From Aspidapion aeneum (Eukaryota; Arthropoda; Insecta; Coleoptera; Brentidae): 64,000 bases of DNA. How positions within the stretch are numbered: the first letter of the stretch is position 1; the number at the start of each line of letters is the position of its first letter. The notes under the pieces are model-generated. The model ran no database searches and had not been told where the DNA came from. It worked only from the letters and a program-made list of their open reading frames with translations. Location: assembly GCA_963576565.1 (NCBI GenBank), contig OY755045.1, forward strand, positions 37,902,667 through 37,966,666, written 5' to 3'. The position numbers and the translations under genes were made by a program. Shown in pieces: positions 10,742 to 24,009 of the stretch.

Positions 10742-13019
10742 TATATGTTTAAAAAATTACTTAATTAGATAATTAAAAATAATAAATCGAATACCAAACA
10801 TCCTTAGTACAACCAATAAAGCAACAAACGGTATAATAATACGTACAGTAAAATTTTCCAAGAACAAGCAGCGGTATTCCAAGATGCAAGTCGTAAAGCA
10901 ACCGATGCCAAACGAGCAAACAACAATGACGTACTTGGTCGTTATTGTATAGAGGGAATTACCTTTATTTCAACGGTGAGATTTATGCTACGTTTCGTCA
11001 CATTCGAAACGTCAGATTGCATTGTCGAGAAAGACATCATTACCTTTATCAATTTAGACATAAACGACTGAATAGTTGAATTGCTGATGATGCGGTGCCA
11101 TTACTGATGGTACTCCGAACGGTTCTCGGTACCAATCTTGGTCGGAAACGTGCTACTGTGAGCGCTTTGTGGGTGGTTAAGACGCAAGTAAAAAATTAAT
11201 CAAAAGGTCATGACCTAATGCTTTATTTATTATATCTTATTAAACTAAATCATTTTAAGCTAAACATTTTTACAGTTTTTACTTCTGCATTGGAATAGGC
11301 CTTAAAGGATTATAATTTTGTGAAATTTCTATTATAACAAACTTCTTAGTGTTTACGATTCGCACCTATATGAGTGTAAAGAATACTTGGTTTACGTTGA
11401 TTGTTCTTTAGTTTATTTTCTCTGTACTAGTTTTCTTTATTTATGTATGTAAACTTTTTCACTTGCTGGAAACAATAACCAAGTATCTGGAAATGATGAG
11501 CCTATATCTCGTTGTTTTTTGAGAAGTTGTTGTATTTAGACTATATCAAGCACTGTGACAGTTTAGGTCAAATATCTTTTGTCTGTACTGTGAACACTTA
11601 TATTATTTTTTTGTTTACTAATCTGTGTTTTTTTATTTAAAGTATTTCGTAACCTTAAATAATAAAAACTCGAACCAAAATCAATATAAAGTATCCCATC
11701 TGTAGAAAAAACATCAGTATCTTATAAATTTAAGAATTTTTTTCTGTTTATTTGTTTATTTTTTTTTATATCGATGATACTACATTGAGTTGGGTTATGT
11801 CATTTATAATGGGAAACCGTTACAATAAATAACCCAATACACCAGCCAATAATATCGAACAATGCCAATCTTGACAGTACGTGCTACTGCAGTGGCTTTG
11901 TGGGTGGTTCTATGGACCTCTAACGATGGTACCCGCTTAAATGAAAGGAAGTCGATACGGCGAGTTGTGGTTGTTTCTTTTTTATTATTATTACTGCTCT
12001 ATATGGAGAGTTCGTTGAATTGAGAATCGTGGAATCTTTTGTTATTTATTATTTTCTTATTGCATATTTTCTGGGACTAACTGGATATTTTATTAAGTTT
12101 AGATAGAGAGAAATCGAATTTAATCTATCAAAAAACATAACAGAAGGTTTTTTTGTGTAATTTTTTTATGGAATTTTGAAAAAACCTCGGTTTTTCGCTT
12201 CGTCGATTTTGCTTATAAGAGCCTTTTTGTGAACTTTTTGGCTGTTGAAATTTTTATAGCCCTTCCATGGGTAAACTTTACCTCTGTATTGTGCATAAGA
12301 AAAGTGGGCAGAGTGGTACCTTGTTTTGATGGGCTCTTGAATGTCTTTACAACCGTGTAAAATTTTTGAAAATATAAAAATGTTCGTCGTGTTTCAAAAT
12401 TTTTAAGTTGCATCTCGTAGACTGGACTTCTGACTGGTATTTCTATCTAAATAAATAAGAATCTCACTATTTGATTTATTTTTTAACCTACATAAAGAAC
12501 AAAAAAAAGTAACTACAACAAGTAAAAAAATTGGGTAGACACTTTCTTCAATTCTAAATTAGTTTACAAGAGGGGTTAAGTTTTTGTTGAAAGATCCTGC
12601 TTAATAATAATTCACCATAAACTAAATGTAAATAAAGTGGGAAAACAGACTAGCCTTCCGACCTGTGAATAAAATAATGCGTGCTCTTTTTCTGCTCAAA
12701 AAGAACGAAGATTGTTTATAAATCGCTGGCCCATTAAAATGAAATATTCCCTCCAATTTGTACACGTTGTTGGTGTATGCCCATGTTGATTGCCCTCAAG
12801 CGAATGCTGGCGTCAATTTGACGCTTTGGCGCATATGTTTAAACCGGGAATATTTTAGATAAATCGCTGATAATTTTGTTAAATTCAATTTGTGAGTTCG
12901 TCTCTACACATGCTCAGAATAAAACGGCTCAGATTCAAAAATAGAGTAATCAAATAAACGAGAAGCAGACCAGTTTTTAAAAAGACAAATTTTTTTATGA
13001 GACAATTGGACTTTCAAAT
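10742..13019. other. Long AT-rich stretch without a recognised gene
   Basis: No coding region is recognised. About 50 bases with CCAATCTTG, CGTGCTACTG and CTTTGTGGGTGGTT occur at 11128-11176 and again at 11868-11918, marking a dispersed repeat of unknown extent. A perfect 8-bp hairpin (ACGTTTCG/CGAAACGT) lies near 10990-11012. Confidence 0.5.
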
Positions 13020-14245
13020 AAAATTTCGTACTTTCATTGTCTACATTTATTTTAAACACGATGTTTCAGTTAGTAAGCATCTCTAACGGAGAACTCGAGA
13101 GCCGTGAGAAGCTGCAGGGATTCGCTGAATGTCATAAGTGGATACCAGAGCATTCTGGACATGAGGGAAATTTGAGGCCGCAGACCAAGCAATAAGGAAA
13201 GCGGCATCTGCCGAATTTTTCGGCCCCGAACCAGCCCTGGAGAAATTATGCTGCTAAATCAACCATATTAAAATGGGTAGAACAGCTTTCAACAAAACTG
13301 GATAAATATACCAGAACTGGCTCACTCTAGAGAGTTCAATATAGGACCTTGTACAAAGAGAGCCAGGACTTTTTACGGGTCAATGTCGACTAAGAGTACC
13401 CATGCACACAATGGTACTAACAGAAGAGACCAAATGTACACTTTGTATGGTAAACCTCAGATTAATTTATAAAATCTAAACAGTGTCTCACCAAATGTGA
13501 CAGCTAACCCTTTTTAGAGGATTAGGCATACAATGGTGAGAAACCAATCAAATGTGAGCTGCAATAAACTCATTGGTGGTCGCAGTGGAAGGGCTGCAAG
13601 GCCCATTCACATGAATCATCATCATCTCTAACCGTTTACAATTGTCTCGCGTTTCATATGTCGGATCTTGATTGATTTGTCATTTTGCAGGTTCTTAATT
13701 GCCCGTTGTTCTTCGCTCGTGATGTTTGGCGTTTTTTGGTTCTTTCTGCCCAAGGGTTTTTATTTTTTGGTAAAACTCATCAGCTTCGGAGTTTGGTAGA
13801 CTGGCAGTCTCTATTGCCGCAATAATGTCCAGTCTCCGTGTCTGTGTTGGTGCAATCGCAAACTCAAGTCCTTTGAGACCCAGTTTTTCGTTCGTGCTCA
13901 GATTTCTTTTTAATATGTAAACTATGGTGCTTGGTGTTCTTTGGTTTGGTCTATCCTAGGTACGTGTTTGTAGTTTCTTTAGTTTTTCCCGGTGATTTGA
14001 TCTAATCTTCTGTTATCTGCTATAAATACGGTCAATTTTACTTGGTATTGGCCGAGAAGAGCCACCATGCTATTCTCGGGTATTAGCTCAAAGTTTTCCG
14101 CACAAGCGTGTCTTCAAATTTTCTTAAAGCGTTTCTGAATGTCGTTTTTAAGGTTCACTTTACTCCATCGATGGTAACTAATTTGAAATTGAATTAGTGC
14201 TTGGCTGGTCCTCTCTCAGATGTTCTTCGCTCTATCTCCCGGCAT
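13020..14245 (-). mobile_element. Penelope-like element relic, split by a LINE insertion
   Basis: On the minus strand 14240-13660 reads in broken frames through the N-terminal part of a PLE protein. A block NITSEEQRAIKNLQNDKSIK lies just before the expected DKG-type reverse transcriptase start. Coding then jumps to a terminal region with the hairpin seen in the PLE at 25861-26738: GTTAGAGATG...CTAAC followed by GAAAC. That hairpin is cut by the LINE at 13088-13622, leaving its halves at 13060-13087 and 13623-13650. The reverse transcriptase core and the GIY-YIG domain are missing, so this is an internally deleted copy. Family assignment rests on resemblance to PLE N-terminal proteins and on the shared terminus. 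Confidence 0.6.
13088..13622 (+). mobile_element. 5'-truncated I-like LINE with 10-bp target duplication
   Basis: CATCTCTAAC occurs at 13078-13087 and at 13623-13632 and flanks the insert. The insert ends in a short CAT repeat. It begins inside an RNase H domain: WIPEHSGHEGN at about 13140, then a decayed SAEFFGPEP block and RVNVD...YPCTQWY. The same family is present on the other strand at 34212-35540, whose 3' untranslated sequence (GAGAAACCA...GTGGTCGCAGTG) also matches. Stops in every frame show that it is not functional. The host site is the hairpin of a PLE terminus. Confidence 0.85.
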
Positions 14246-14953
14246 GTTGGCTTGTGGTATGTAATGTAAGTAATTTACTTGATGCCTTCTTGATTTTTAT
14301 ACAGCTTTAAGTCGATTTAACAAGCTTTTATTTTCCAGCGAGCTACAATTACTCCAATTTGGTTTCCTTCAAACCTGGGTCATTAAAAATCGCGCCCAGT
14401 AAGAGACCGAAATATAAAACTTTATATCATACGCGTCGAACAAAAGGCCCTATATTTTAAATACCGGAACGCAGGAGAAACAATAGCGTGAATGATTGCG
14501 ACCGGATCGAGAGAACGGAAACCCCATAGAAATGAAACGCTGAACTTCGTAACTTAGTCAGAAGAGGGACGGCCACTTCAAATCAAATAGAGATTTAAAT
14601 GTTGAGAATAAAAAAAGGAGTTTCGAGAAAAATGCTCCTTTGAATTTAAAAAGATGAAAAGCTCCACTTGTGTGTTAAATTAGCCGTGGATAATATGGAA
14701 AAATAGGATTGAAGGTCAAAAAGACTTGGAGCGAATTTGGAGATCGCGACTGTTGAAACGAGAAAGCGGGCGAATTTGCCAAATATGAGTCCAGGTCACG
14801 TACTTATATATCATCTGTACTGGGAAAGGTTCGCACAACGTATGGCTTGGATAAATTAAGGCTACTGATAATGGGTGCCGCGCTCTCAGTGCCATCTCTT
14901 TTCTAAGCCTAAAAACACACATTATCAGTTACTTTAGGATAAATATATTTTAA
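14246..14953. other. Stretch without a recognised gene
   Basis: Mixed composition. No protein, RNA or repeat structure is recognised here. Confidence 0.45.
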
Positions 14954-14955
14954 TA

Positions 14956-15440
14956 GGGACATTTTGGGTCGCGTATTTTACACTTTAATATCGTTATTGT
15001 TATTACTGAGTCTGCGCATTAGCAGTTTCTCGCTCCTTTTTTGTTATTTACGGTAACGGCGACCGGTACTTACGGTGGTCGTCCTTTAATGTTACCTTTA
15101 TTTTTGAAGGTTGGTTTTGTATTGTTTTTTTAATGCTTCGAATTTTTACTAAAATTCAGTAGTTTGGTTTATAAAAACCCATAAATCTAATAAATATAAA
15201 TAAACAAAAAATTGAAGGAGTGTAAAACTACTAAATTAACGTTTGTGTTATGCTTATCTTTAGTGTTCCAAAATCTATATTTTTTGCCTTGAATGTTACC
15301 GTTATTCTTAGTAACAGCTCTCTCAAATTTTCTGTTTCGGCTACGTGAACTCCAGATAATATAATTGTCTTCCAAAAATTCCGAAACCCAAAGGATTTTC
15401 TTAAATTTCAATCAAAAATAAAAACTAACCCCAATTTTGA
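14956..15440. mobile_element. TA-flanked MITE, degenerate copy
   Basis: It begins TA-GGGACATTTTGGGTC and aligns throughout with the better copy at 22535-22969, including TTACGGTGGTCGTCC and the block around TTTAGTGTTCCAAAATC. The right inverted repeat is decayed (ACCCCAATTTTGACA at 15427-15441), and about 90 bases near the right end have no counterpart in the other copy. No coding capacity. Confidence 0.75.
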
Positions 15441-15441
15441 C

Positions 15442-16379
15442 AATTTCAAATCCCCATCTTGACAAATCGTGAATTGAAAGCAGTCCTTTTCAAATTTTAT
15501 TAAAAGCGTCACCTTGGTGTTCACGAGAGGGTACATGACGTCGATCCTAACATAAAGCAGGAGATGCCAGACAGGTGAAGGAATATGTTATATGAAATGT
15601 TTTGTGGCTTATTACACTTCATTTAAAACATAATAATACAACTCAGGATTTGTGGAAAACTGCTAAAAATCTTAAAAAATTATAAGTTTTGTTATTCTAG
15701 TTTTAAAAAATACACTTTTTTTCGATATTAAAATATCTATTTTCTATCAGATCGTGTCAGCTTTTGGACCTTTAAAAAGGGAAAGTGGGTCGAATGGAAC
15801 GATTTTTTAATCCAGCTCTGATATTGCTTTAAAAATGTATCAATTCGTTCTGAAGATACTCGTGTTTGCAACCTGTCAAACTGTAATGATGCTACTTAGT
15901 ATTTGTTCCCAATTTTAAGCGCGGTTCTGTCTTTCTAATTATAGTTTTTGTTGTAGTTTTAAATATTTTAAAAAATCTTTTTTTAAATTTGTATATTGCC
16001 GAAAAACTGATTTCCTTTCTACCAGGTATGTCGAAAAAAATCATATTGCGGTCATCTAATAAATTATTTCCTAGTGAAAGAGTCTGAATAATTAATGTCT
16101 GTCATACGATCAAGATAGATATATGTAATGTAAAACGACGTACTTACAAAATTGCATAATATGTCCTGAACTACACGATTTTAAAAAAAATTGGACCAGA
16201 TATAAAAAATTTGCAAGGTGGCAGACCACTAACTTTTAAAATACTTTTAAATTTAACTAATGCATTTGTCCTATCGCTACTTCCGCTCTTTGATACATTT
16301 TTGTGGTCATCTTTAGAAATGACTGGCAGCTCCTCCCCCGTTTTTTCTTAACCTCGCAAAAGCTGTCCTTTCATGTTTC
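15442..16379. other. AT-rich stretch without a recognised gene
   Basis: No recognisable gene or structured repeat. The minus-strand mariner relic begins at its right edge. Confidence 0.45.
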
Positions 16380-16735
16380 TTTTCATGCGTGGAAATAATG
16401 GCATGGCGCCATATTAGGCGAGTAAGGTGCTTGTGCCAGCGAAACTATGCCATCTTTGATCAAAAACTTTTTAACAGATATAACTGTGTTTGCAGGTTCA
16501 GTCTCGTGGTGAAAGACCCAGTAATCTGTCTGCCACCATTCGGGTCTTTTTTGACAAATACTGTGGTCGCAATCTTCTTAAAACTTCCAATGAAATGGTT
16601 TTTGGTCTATCGACGGTCTGTTACCACAAGCTCTCGAATTTTTTCAACATTTTAGTCGATTTGGGAAGTTGATGGACGTCCAGAACGAGGTATTCCCAAA
16701 TCGACGTGATCTACACCGATTTTTCGAATGCCTTC
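16380..16735 (-). pseudogene. Mariner-type transposase relic
   Basis: The minus strand shows two separated parts of a mariner transposase in changing frames. The first is a linker-like SGRPSTSQID...EKIRELV (16590-16720). The second is the C-terminal catalytic block, reading HHETEPANTVISVKKFLIK, then APYSPNMAPCHYF (16395-16505) and FPRMKRNMKG. In live mariners the first block has HDN and the second ends with an aspartate. Here both catalytic aspartates are replaced (E and H). The middle of the protein is deleted. No inverted repeats were identified. Confidence 0.6.
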
Positions 16736-16737
16736 TA

Positions 16738-17622
16738 CAGGCTTGGTCATTGCATTTTATTACGAGCCTTTCAGTATTCTGGGCTCTCAGATGATCTGAT
16801 TTTATTATTTGATACCTACATAACATAACGTCCTCTTTACATAGAATGTTATGGCCGTACTTTGTCGATTATATTAGCTACTTCTGGGATCCCTCAAGGC
16901 TCTATCTTGGGCCCTCTATTTTTCGTTGTATTCATAAAAAGTATCCTGAAAGACGTTGAGGTTATATGTTTGCTCTACGTTGATGATTGAATACTTGTTT
17001 GCAAAACAACAATCTGACTATCATAAATTAAAACAGGTCATTCAATTCAAATTAATAGCTAAATACTGCCCAGAGGTACTGACCTTGATGTAACCTTTGA
17101 TGAAAAGTTGTCACTTGTCCCCCATATCTGTGAAATAGTGAAGACAGTTACCAGATATTAGGCCTAATTATCAGAAACTACCTAGAAAATACCTCACTGA
17201 CATAGACAGCATTATAATATTATTTTTTGCTTATCTTCGATCATTGTATGGTCACTCTACTACCATATCCATATTAAAAGTATTGAAAAAAATTCAGGAA
17301 CGTTTTTTTAATTACCCTGCCTAGTCTGATGGTGTGTATCCAGTAAATGGAATACCCAATCATTTTGGCGCTTACTGAAAGACGTAAATCAGCAGAGCTC
17401 CAGTTTAGGTGTAAAGTTCTCCACTACAAAATCGACTCTCCAGCATTGCTGCAGAAAATAAGTTTTCATGTCCCAAGAATTGAGTCAAGAAACCCTGTAA
17501 CCTTTTATAATTCAAACCCGCATACTAATATCAGTAAATACTCTCCATTAAACAGAATTTTCAGTACTTGTAATGAATGCAGTGGTCTATGTGAAATTTT
17601 TGCTGCAATTTATCCACTATAA
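16738..17622 (+). pseudogene. Jockey-type LINE reverse transcriptase relic
   Basis: Plus-strand reading gives SGIPQGSILGPLFFVVFI (about 16885-16938), then LLYVDD at 16970-16990, the catalytic box, followed immediately by a stop. A thumb-like LDVTFDEKLSLVPHI follows at about 17080. From 17347 an 91-codon frame holds the C-terminal block with LTERRKSAELQFRCKVLHYK and SPLNRIFS, typical of Jockey-group ORF2 ends. There are multiple stops and frame changes. The 5' side adjoins the mariner relic; the 3' end is about 17640. Confidence 0.75.
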
Positions 17623-17639
17623 AAATAGTTCGATTTATT

Positions 17640-19869
17640 TGACATGGTTGTTACTGCAAATTTTTCGCTATTCAAATTTTTTTCCATACCATTTTTCTTT
17701 TTTTGTCACTGTTAATTATTATTTTCAAAATCTTAAGCTTCCCATTCTGTAATTGGATTTTCTGTTGGGCGGTATCAAATAAAATAAACAAAATTTTGCA
17801 GTCAATTTTTCGTCATAAATCCGCTGTGATTCGTTGAATTTGCTTTTTTTACATATGGAGAGTAATTTAAGTTTTTTTTGTTATGTTTTTAAAATCACTA
17901 GACTATTGCCATCTATAATAATGGAACCGTTTTTTCCAGCTATTGCAGCTAGCAGTTTCTCATATTTTTATTATAATTGATCTATTGCACTACATTGCTT
18001 GTTTTGCCAACCTTTTTCATTGAAATACGTGTGCTTAAATATGTATTCCGTTTTGGTAAAGTAGACCCCCAATGGGGTCGCGCGTTCTCGCTCTATGCTA
18101 AATTTATTAGAGGACCCAATCAAACTTACCCCGTATGACGTTGCAATATTCAGGGGAGTTTTAACTATAAAATCTAATGCATATTTGATGTCTTAAACAG
18201 CACACCGGGGTATTGACGTGCAATATGTACGGGTATATCACGTGTGTTAATATATTAAAGGATTAGTACTTTTAACCGCTTCCAAAACATACGAAAGCTT
18301 AATTTATACTAAAAAGAAACTCAGTTGACGTCAATAATCAGCAGGTACATAAATTTATACATTTATCGCAAGAAAGCCTTGTTTAAAAACAAACAAAAAT
18401 ACAAAAAACAAACAGTTGTTAAAATTGACAATTGACAAAATCTCGACTGTCTTAGCCTTTTTTTGTTGGCCCACTTGAAACTTCTGACAATCACAATCCA
18501 AACGTCGCAGTATGTCGGATGTAAAAATTCAAATAAGATCCCACTTATTTTAAAATATAATCCACATCATTCATGAAAAATTCTCCAAGCTGTTTCTCGG
18601 ATAAAAGCAATGCAGTTTTCGTCCCAAGACATATTAGGATATTTTTAATTAGGCCAAATTTGTAAAATATTTTTGAACACATTATACATTAGCATTTATG
18701 TAGATTTTAGACAAGCGTTGGACAAGGTGAGCCAGGAGTGAATGATAAATTGCCTCTTAATATTTTACTTTTAGATTAGCCTTTGGAATAAATTTTTCAC
18801 TCACAGAGACATTTTACGTAACGTCAGTTATTTATTGCGACGCGTCACCTTCAATCTCTTTTAAAGTATCCCCAAAGCTTCTGCTCTGGGTCACATAACC
18901 AGAAAGCTTGGTCTAACAATAAAAAGAACAACAACCAATAAACAATTAATTTATAAAAAAAAATATCGAAGGTGGTGGTCTACATCTTAAGGTAACTTGA
19001 TCACAGCTTTGAAAAAGTTACGAAGTGAACTTATATGGGAAAATATGAACCAAGAATATTCGTTTATCACTACAAATTCTTTTTCTTCTTTTTATTTGGG
19101 TTCCATCAGATATTAGAGTAATTTTGTCCGTTTTCTTGTTACATTTTAATAAGTTTCTTCTGGCAGAATATTGTTGGTTTATCGAATGTTTCACTTCAAT
19201 CTTTAATGATGCATAGTTAAGAATGTGATTTTCTTTTAGAGCATCTGTTTCCTTCAAATGTCGAGATTGGGCTATACCAACCTTTATTTTAAGACAGGTT
19301 CTGCGACTTGTTCGTCTCTTAGTATGTTTTGTACTACATTATGTTTGCCAGTACTCATTATTTTTGTTTTCCCAATGTTAATGGGTCATATTTATCGTTC
19401 TCCCTAATCGTTTTTATTATTTAGTAAATACTACAAATCTTTAAGACTTGTTAGATTTAGCTACATATCTAAATCCACTATTATTATATTTCTAGACGAG
19501 CTTAAAGTGTTTTTGCATAAGCTATTTTTTAAAACGTCGTTTCGTCACGTATAAATCCTGAAGTGAGCTTCTCATCATATGCCTTGTCGTGTGTAGAGTT
19601 TCCAACCTCTTCTAAAAATGTAGTATAATAAAAATAAGTACCCCCAGGCATCATATAGTATAAGTATATAACATATAAGTAGCAAAAGCATGTGGTGTAG
19701 TGCATAGTGGCGATGCATGCCTTCTCCATTTCCTTTTAGCCCCCTATAAGTGTCGTTTCACATGCCGTATCTTTCTCTTTTTTTTTTACGTAATTGGGTC
19801 GAGCAGTCTTATACGTACGTGCTTAGTTTAGATTTTTTTAAATCTTGGTGTTAGACAGGTCACACTTGA
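17640..19869. other. AT-rich stretch without a recognised gene
   Basis: Only one hint of coding is visible: at 18697-18745 the plus strand reads YVDFRQALDKVS, like the second block of a LINE reverse transcriptase, and then stops. Nothing else is recognisable. Confidence 0.45.
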
Positions 19870-20223
19870 AATTGTGAGAATGCCTCTATTCGAACTTTAA
19901 ATGCAGAAACTTTACGCAGCAAAAGTAGAAGTAGGATTGTGTGAAGGAGGCAACCCCCGTACCACTCACTGTATTTTTCGTTTGCTGAGGAGCCTTCCCG
20001 TCCTTCGTGTAAAGGCCAGAGTATTAGGCCACCTCAGGCAAAAGATCCTTTGTATTAAACGCTTCCACTTCAAACATCGCTCTTCTTGTTTCTTTATATG
20101 CTCAGCATCATGTGAGGAAGTCCAACTTAGCCCCGCGTCTCTTGCATGTCCTCTTTCACTTTTACTTTCACCAATTATTGTCCTTGTGCGATGCAGTGTC
20201 CGGTGAGGACTCCTATTATGCAT
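19870..20223 (-). pseudogene. LINE ORF2 C-terminal fragment
   Basis: The minus strand ends with LRWPNTLAFTRRTGRLLSKR, closely matching LRWPDILAFVQKTGRFLSER of the LINE 3' end at 24826-25029. Downstream sequence (TACGGGGGTTG) also resembles that element. Only the last 35 or so codons and part of the untranslated region are supported. The upstream residues of the open frame may be unrelated. Confidence 0.55.
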
Positions 20224-20224
20224 A

Positions 20225-22532
20225 GCTGTTACCTTTGTACGTGTTGTGCTGGGTAGCCAGTCACTGCTTTCTATATCTGGGCCAACTTAATCTGCCCTGT
20301 AAGCGTCAGAAAAGGCTCTGGTTCTATCCGTTTTTTTGTGTAAGTCCAGCCAAATTTTTATTTTTGTAAGCGCTTGTAATTAAACTATGTTTGACTATCG
20401 GAAGTAGGTGGATGGATATTGAACAACTAGGCATACACCAGTGAGATTATCAGTCTTTAGCACTTATAGTATCCCTGTAATTAGTATCATAAATTTTCTG
20501 TCAAGCGTAATCAAGCCAGTGAGATTTGTTGTCCGATACATCTTCAAACACCATGGAGTTAACAAGTTATTCTATACAAACAATCATAGCAAGCGCATCA
20601 ACTACTTCGGGCGACTAATACAGTTCAATCAGGCAATGCCCATGTCGCTCAAATTAGCTTAGAGTGGGGGAAGCATTACCAGATACAACCTATTAATCAA
20701 AGCAAACATAGTTAGACAGGCCTTGATGTCAACTGTTGATTCTGGTATCAGCTTTCTCGTTTCTAGGAATGTTCTTATGCATTAACACTCAGCAGAAAAG
20801 TGTATGTGTGTATGTTTCCATATAATTTATATATGATCATTGCTTAATATGATCGTTCCCTGATTCAGGAATCAATACCCAAAGGAGAACAACCTTGTTG
20901 TTTCTGAATATTTGACAAATAATAGATCTAATATCATCTGACATCTCATTAAATGAGGCTGCCAGACTTATCTCAGAAACTATTATCGCTACGTATTCGG
21001 GGAAAAATTGTTTTAACAAAATCCGGCCTTGCGAATTTATCTAAGATACGTTTATTTCTGTAGCTCCTCGCTAGGGGACAGTAAGCACATCTCCCGACTC
21101 GAAAAATTTAATTTTTTGACAAAACTCTATGACTAACAGATAACAGTTGTATCATATCCGTATTCCTTAAAAAAATTTGCATAACTTAAACCCCTTACAT
21201 GTACCTTTATGTCACTACCGCCCAAAATGAAAATGTTTCTTTTTGTTTTAATTATTACTACTATGTTCTTGTTATTTATTCTACTTATTTATAGAAACCT
21301 AGAAAATGCAAATCTTCTTAAATTATAGTCCAAATTTGTAGGTTTTCGCAAGAGAAAACAAGCAAACCTTAAAACCTACATTTTTTAAGAAATTTAGATA
21401 CAATCTCTTCAATATTTTTACCTAAAGATATTAAGCTATATTTATTTACAAAAACTTGTGTTCTTAATAAGTTGAATATGTTAATAAAAAGAAAAGGTTT
21501 AGTTTTTCATGCAAGAGTAGATATTTTTCTGAGGTCGTAGCGATAGTAGTTTCTGAGATAAGTCCAGCAGTCATCCTTAATGTCAAAAGCGATTGATTAA
21601 AAATTAACGGTTTTTGACCTTTTTAACATCAAGACCAAGCAACTATACTTGCTACTAGTGCCTTTTAAACTTATTAAAAAAAACCTCTAGAGAAACATAT
21701 TTCTTAGCAAAAGAGGATACACGTAGCGTATATTTTTAATTTTCTGGATGGCCTCAGTTTTGTTTCAAGGAAAGAATTTTTCGCTTTTTGATTTTTAAGA
21801 AAAATAAATTAAGTTGAGTTAATGAAATCGAGAAATTTATTCGTGAAGGTATCGTTGATTGTCGCGCTTTTTCGTCAGTAATCGGCAAACGATTTAATAA
21901 CACGAGTACACTTCGGATTTAGTTAAAATATGGTTCAGTATTAGGAACTTATTGCAATAAAGCAAGACTGTAATAGTGTATTTTGACAACTTCAATTGTA
22001 AGATCACCTGTGATCTTTCAATATACGGCCTTTGTTTGCTATATGAACCAAAATAAATACTGCTTTCCTTCAGTAAAAAAAAAAGTAAATTACTTAGTTT
22101 TAATTTCGACTTTGGTATGTCAATTTTGAAAAAACAACTGTCAGAATACTGCCTGGCACTATTACACGCTGAGTTTATTGCAAGTCCCTATAATATATTT
22201 CTCATTCCACTTCATCTATTGGGTTGATCGCAATTTTACTTTGAATTTTTGTTTTAATTATGTTTCCCAAAAAAAAGAATGCATAAATAAATATATTCGA
22301 CAGGAAATGATAATCACTTATTATAATTTAAATGTCGGGGCAAATTATACTGGAATTTTCGTTCTGTAAAACCGATTTGAATATCAAATTTGTAAAGAAA
22401 CAAGGGGAATAATATAAAATATTTTTGTTATTAATCTAAATTATTTTAATTATAATAAATTCCAACATGCCGTCTCCATGTAAATAATACAAAATTTAGG
22501 TAACAAAAATAAAACCGACCCTGTCGTAGAAC
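20225..22532. other. AT-rich stretch without a recognised gene
   Basis: No gene recognised. Short open frames lack any family signature. Confidence 0.45.
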
Positions 22533-22534
22533 TA

Positions 22535-22969
22535 GGGACATTTTGGGTCGCGTATTTTACACTTTGTTACCGTTATTGTTATTACAGAGCCTGCGCATTA
22601 GCAGCTTCTCGCTCCTTTTTTGTTATTTACGGCAACGGCGCCCAGTACTTACGGTGGCCGTCCTTTAATGTTACCGGTATTTTCTCCGTTAGATTAGTTT
22701 TGTATTGTTTTTTTAATGCAGTCGAATTTTTTACTAAAATTTGGCAGTTTGGTTTGTAAAAAGCCATAAATCTAATAAAAATAAATAAACAAATATAAAT
22801 AAAGAAAAAGTTGAAGAAGTCTGAAACTACTAAATTAACGTTTGGCTTATGTTTATCTTTAGTGTTCCAAAATCAATATTTTTTGCCCTGAATTTTACCG
22901 TTATTCTTAGTAACAATAACGGTAACAGCTGTCAAATTTTCTGTTATTTTAACTGACCCCAAATGTCCC
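22535..22969. mobile_element. MITE with 15-bp inverted repeats and TA target duplication
   Basis: The left end GGGACATTTTGGGTC (22535-22549) and right end GACCCCAAATGTCCC (22955-22969) are inverted repeats with one mismatch, each flanked by TA. Just inside, TTACCGTTATTGTTATTAC and GTAACAATAACGGTAAC extend the inverted structure. The 435-bp element has no coding capacity. TA duplication and short terminal repeats fit a Tc1/mariner-mobilised MITE. A second copy lies at 14956-15440. Confidence 0.85.
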
Positions 22970-22971
22970 TA

Positions 22972-23440
22972 ATATTCGCCAGTCGTTACTGTAGGTACTG
23001 AACCATACTGTACTATAGTAATATAAATAGCTGTTATCCAAGAAAATTGATAATCTTTTTGACATTGATGATCTAATTTTACTTAATTCTTCCATTTCTG
23101 ATAAAAAAAGAGAATATAGAAAAATTGCTAATAATAATTAAGAAAAAACACGTGAATTGAGCCAGCATTTTCGCTTCAAAATATTGTATAATAGAAAATT
23201 TATAATAGTATTTCTTTAAAATGATAGATTTGGTACAATCTGTGAAGTGTTTTCAGAAAAAACTTATATTTTTAGATATTAGTTGTCTGTAATCCTTCAA
23301 TATTACTTGCCTATTTCGATAGTTGTTTTTAATTAAGATTTTTTTTAAATAACTTTTTTCTTTTTTTTAGGTATGTATTTACTTCTTGGTTTAAACAACA
23401 GAGATTCTACTTGCCAACTTTGGTAAGTATTAACAATTTT
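22972..23440. other. Stretch without a recognised gene
   Basis: AT-rich; nothing recognised. Confidence 0.4.
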
Positions 23441-23442
23441 TA

Positions 23443-23968
<526 letters not shown>

Positions 23969-24009
23969 TATCAGATCCGTCATGGATCCATTTATTTTGA
24001 TAATCTAAC

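Noticed and set aside
10990..11012. CGAAACGTC as a further hammerhead-like motif
   Set aside because: The preceding bases form a simple hairpin with it and the TTGAAAA strand is missing.
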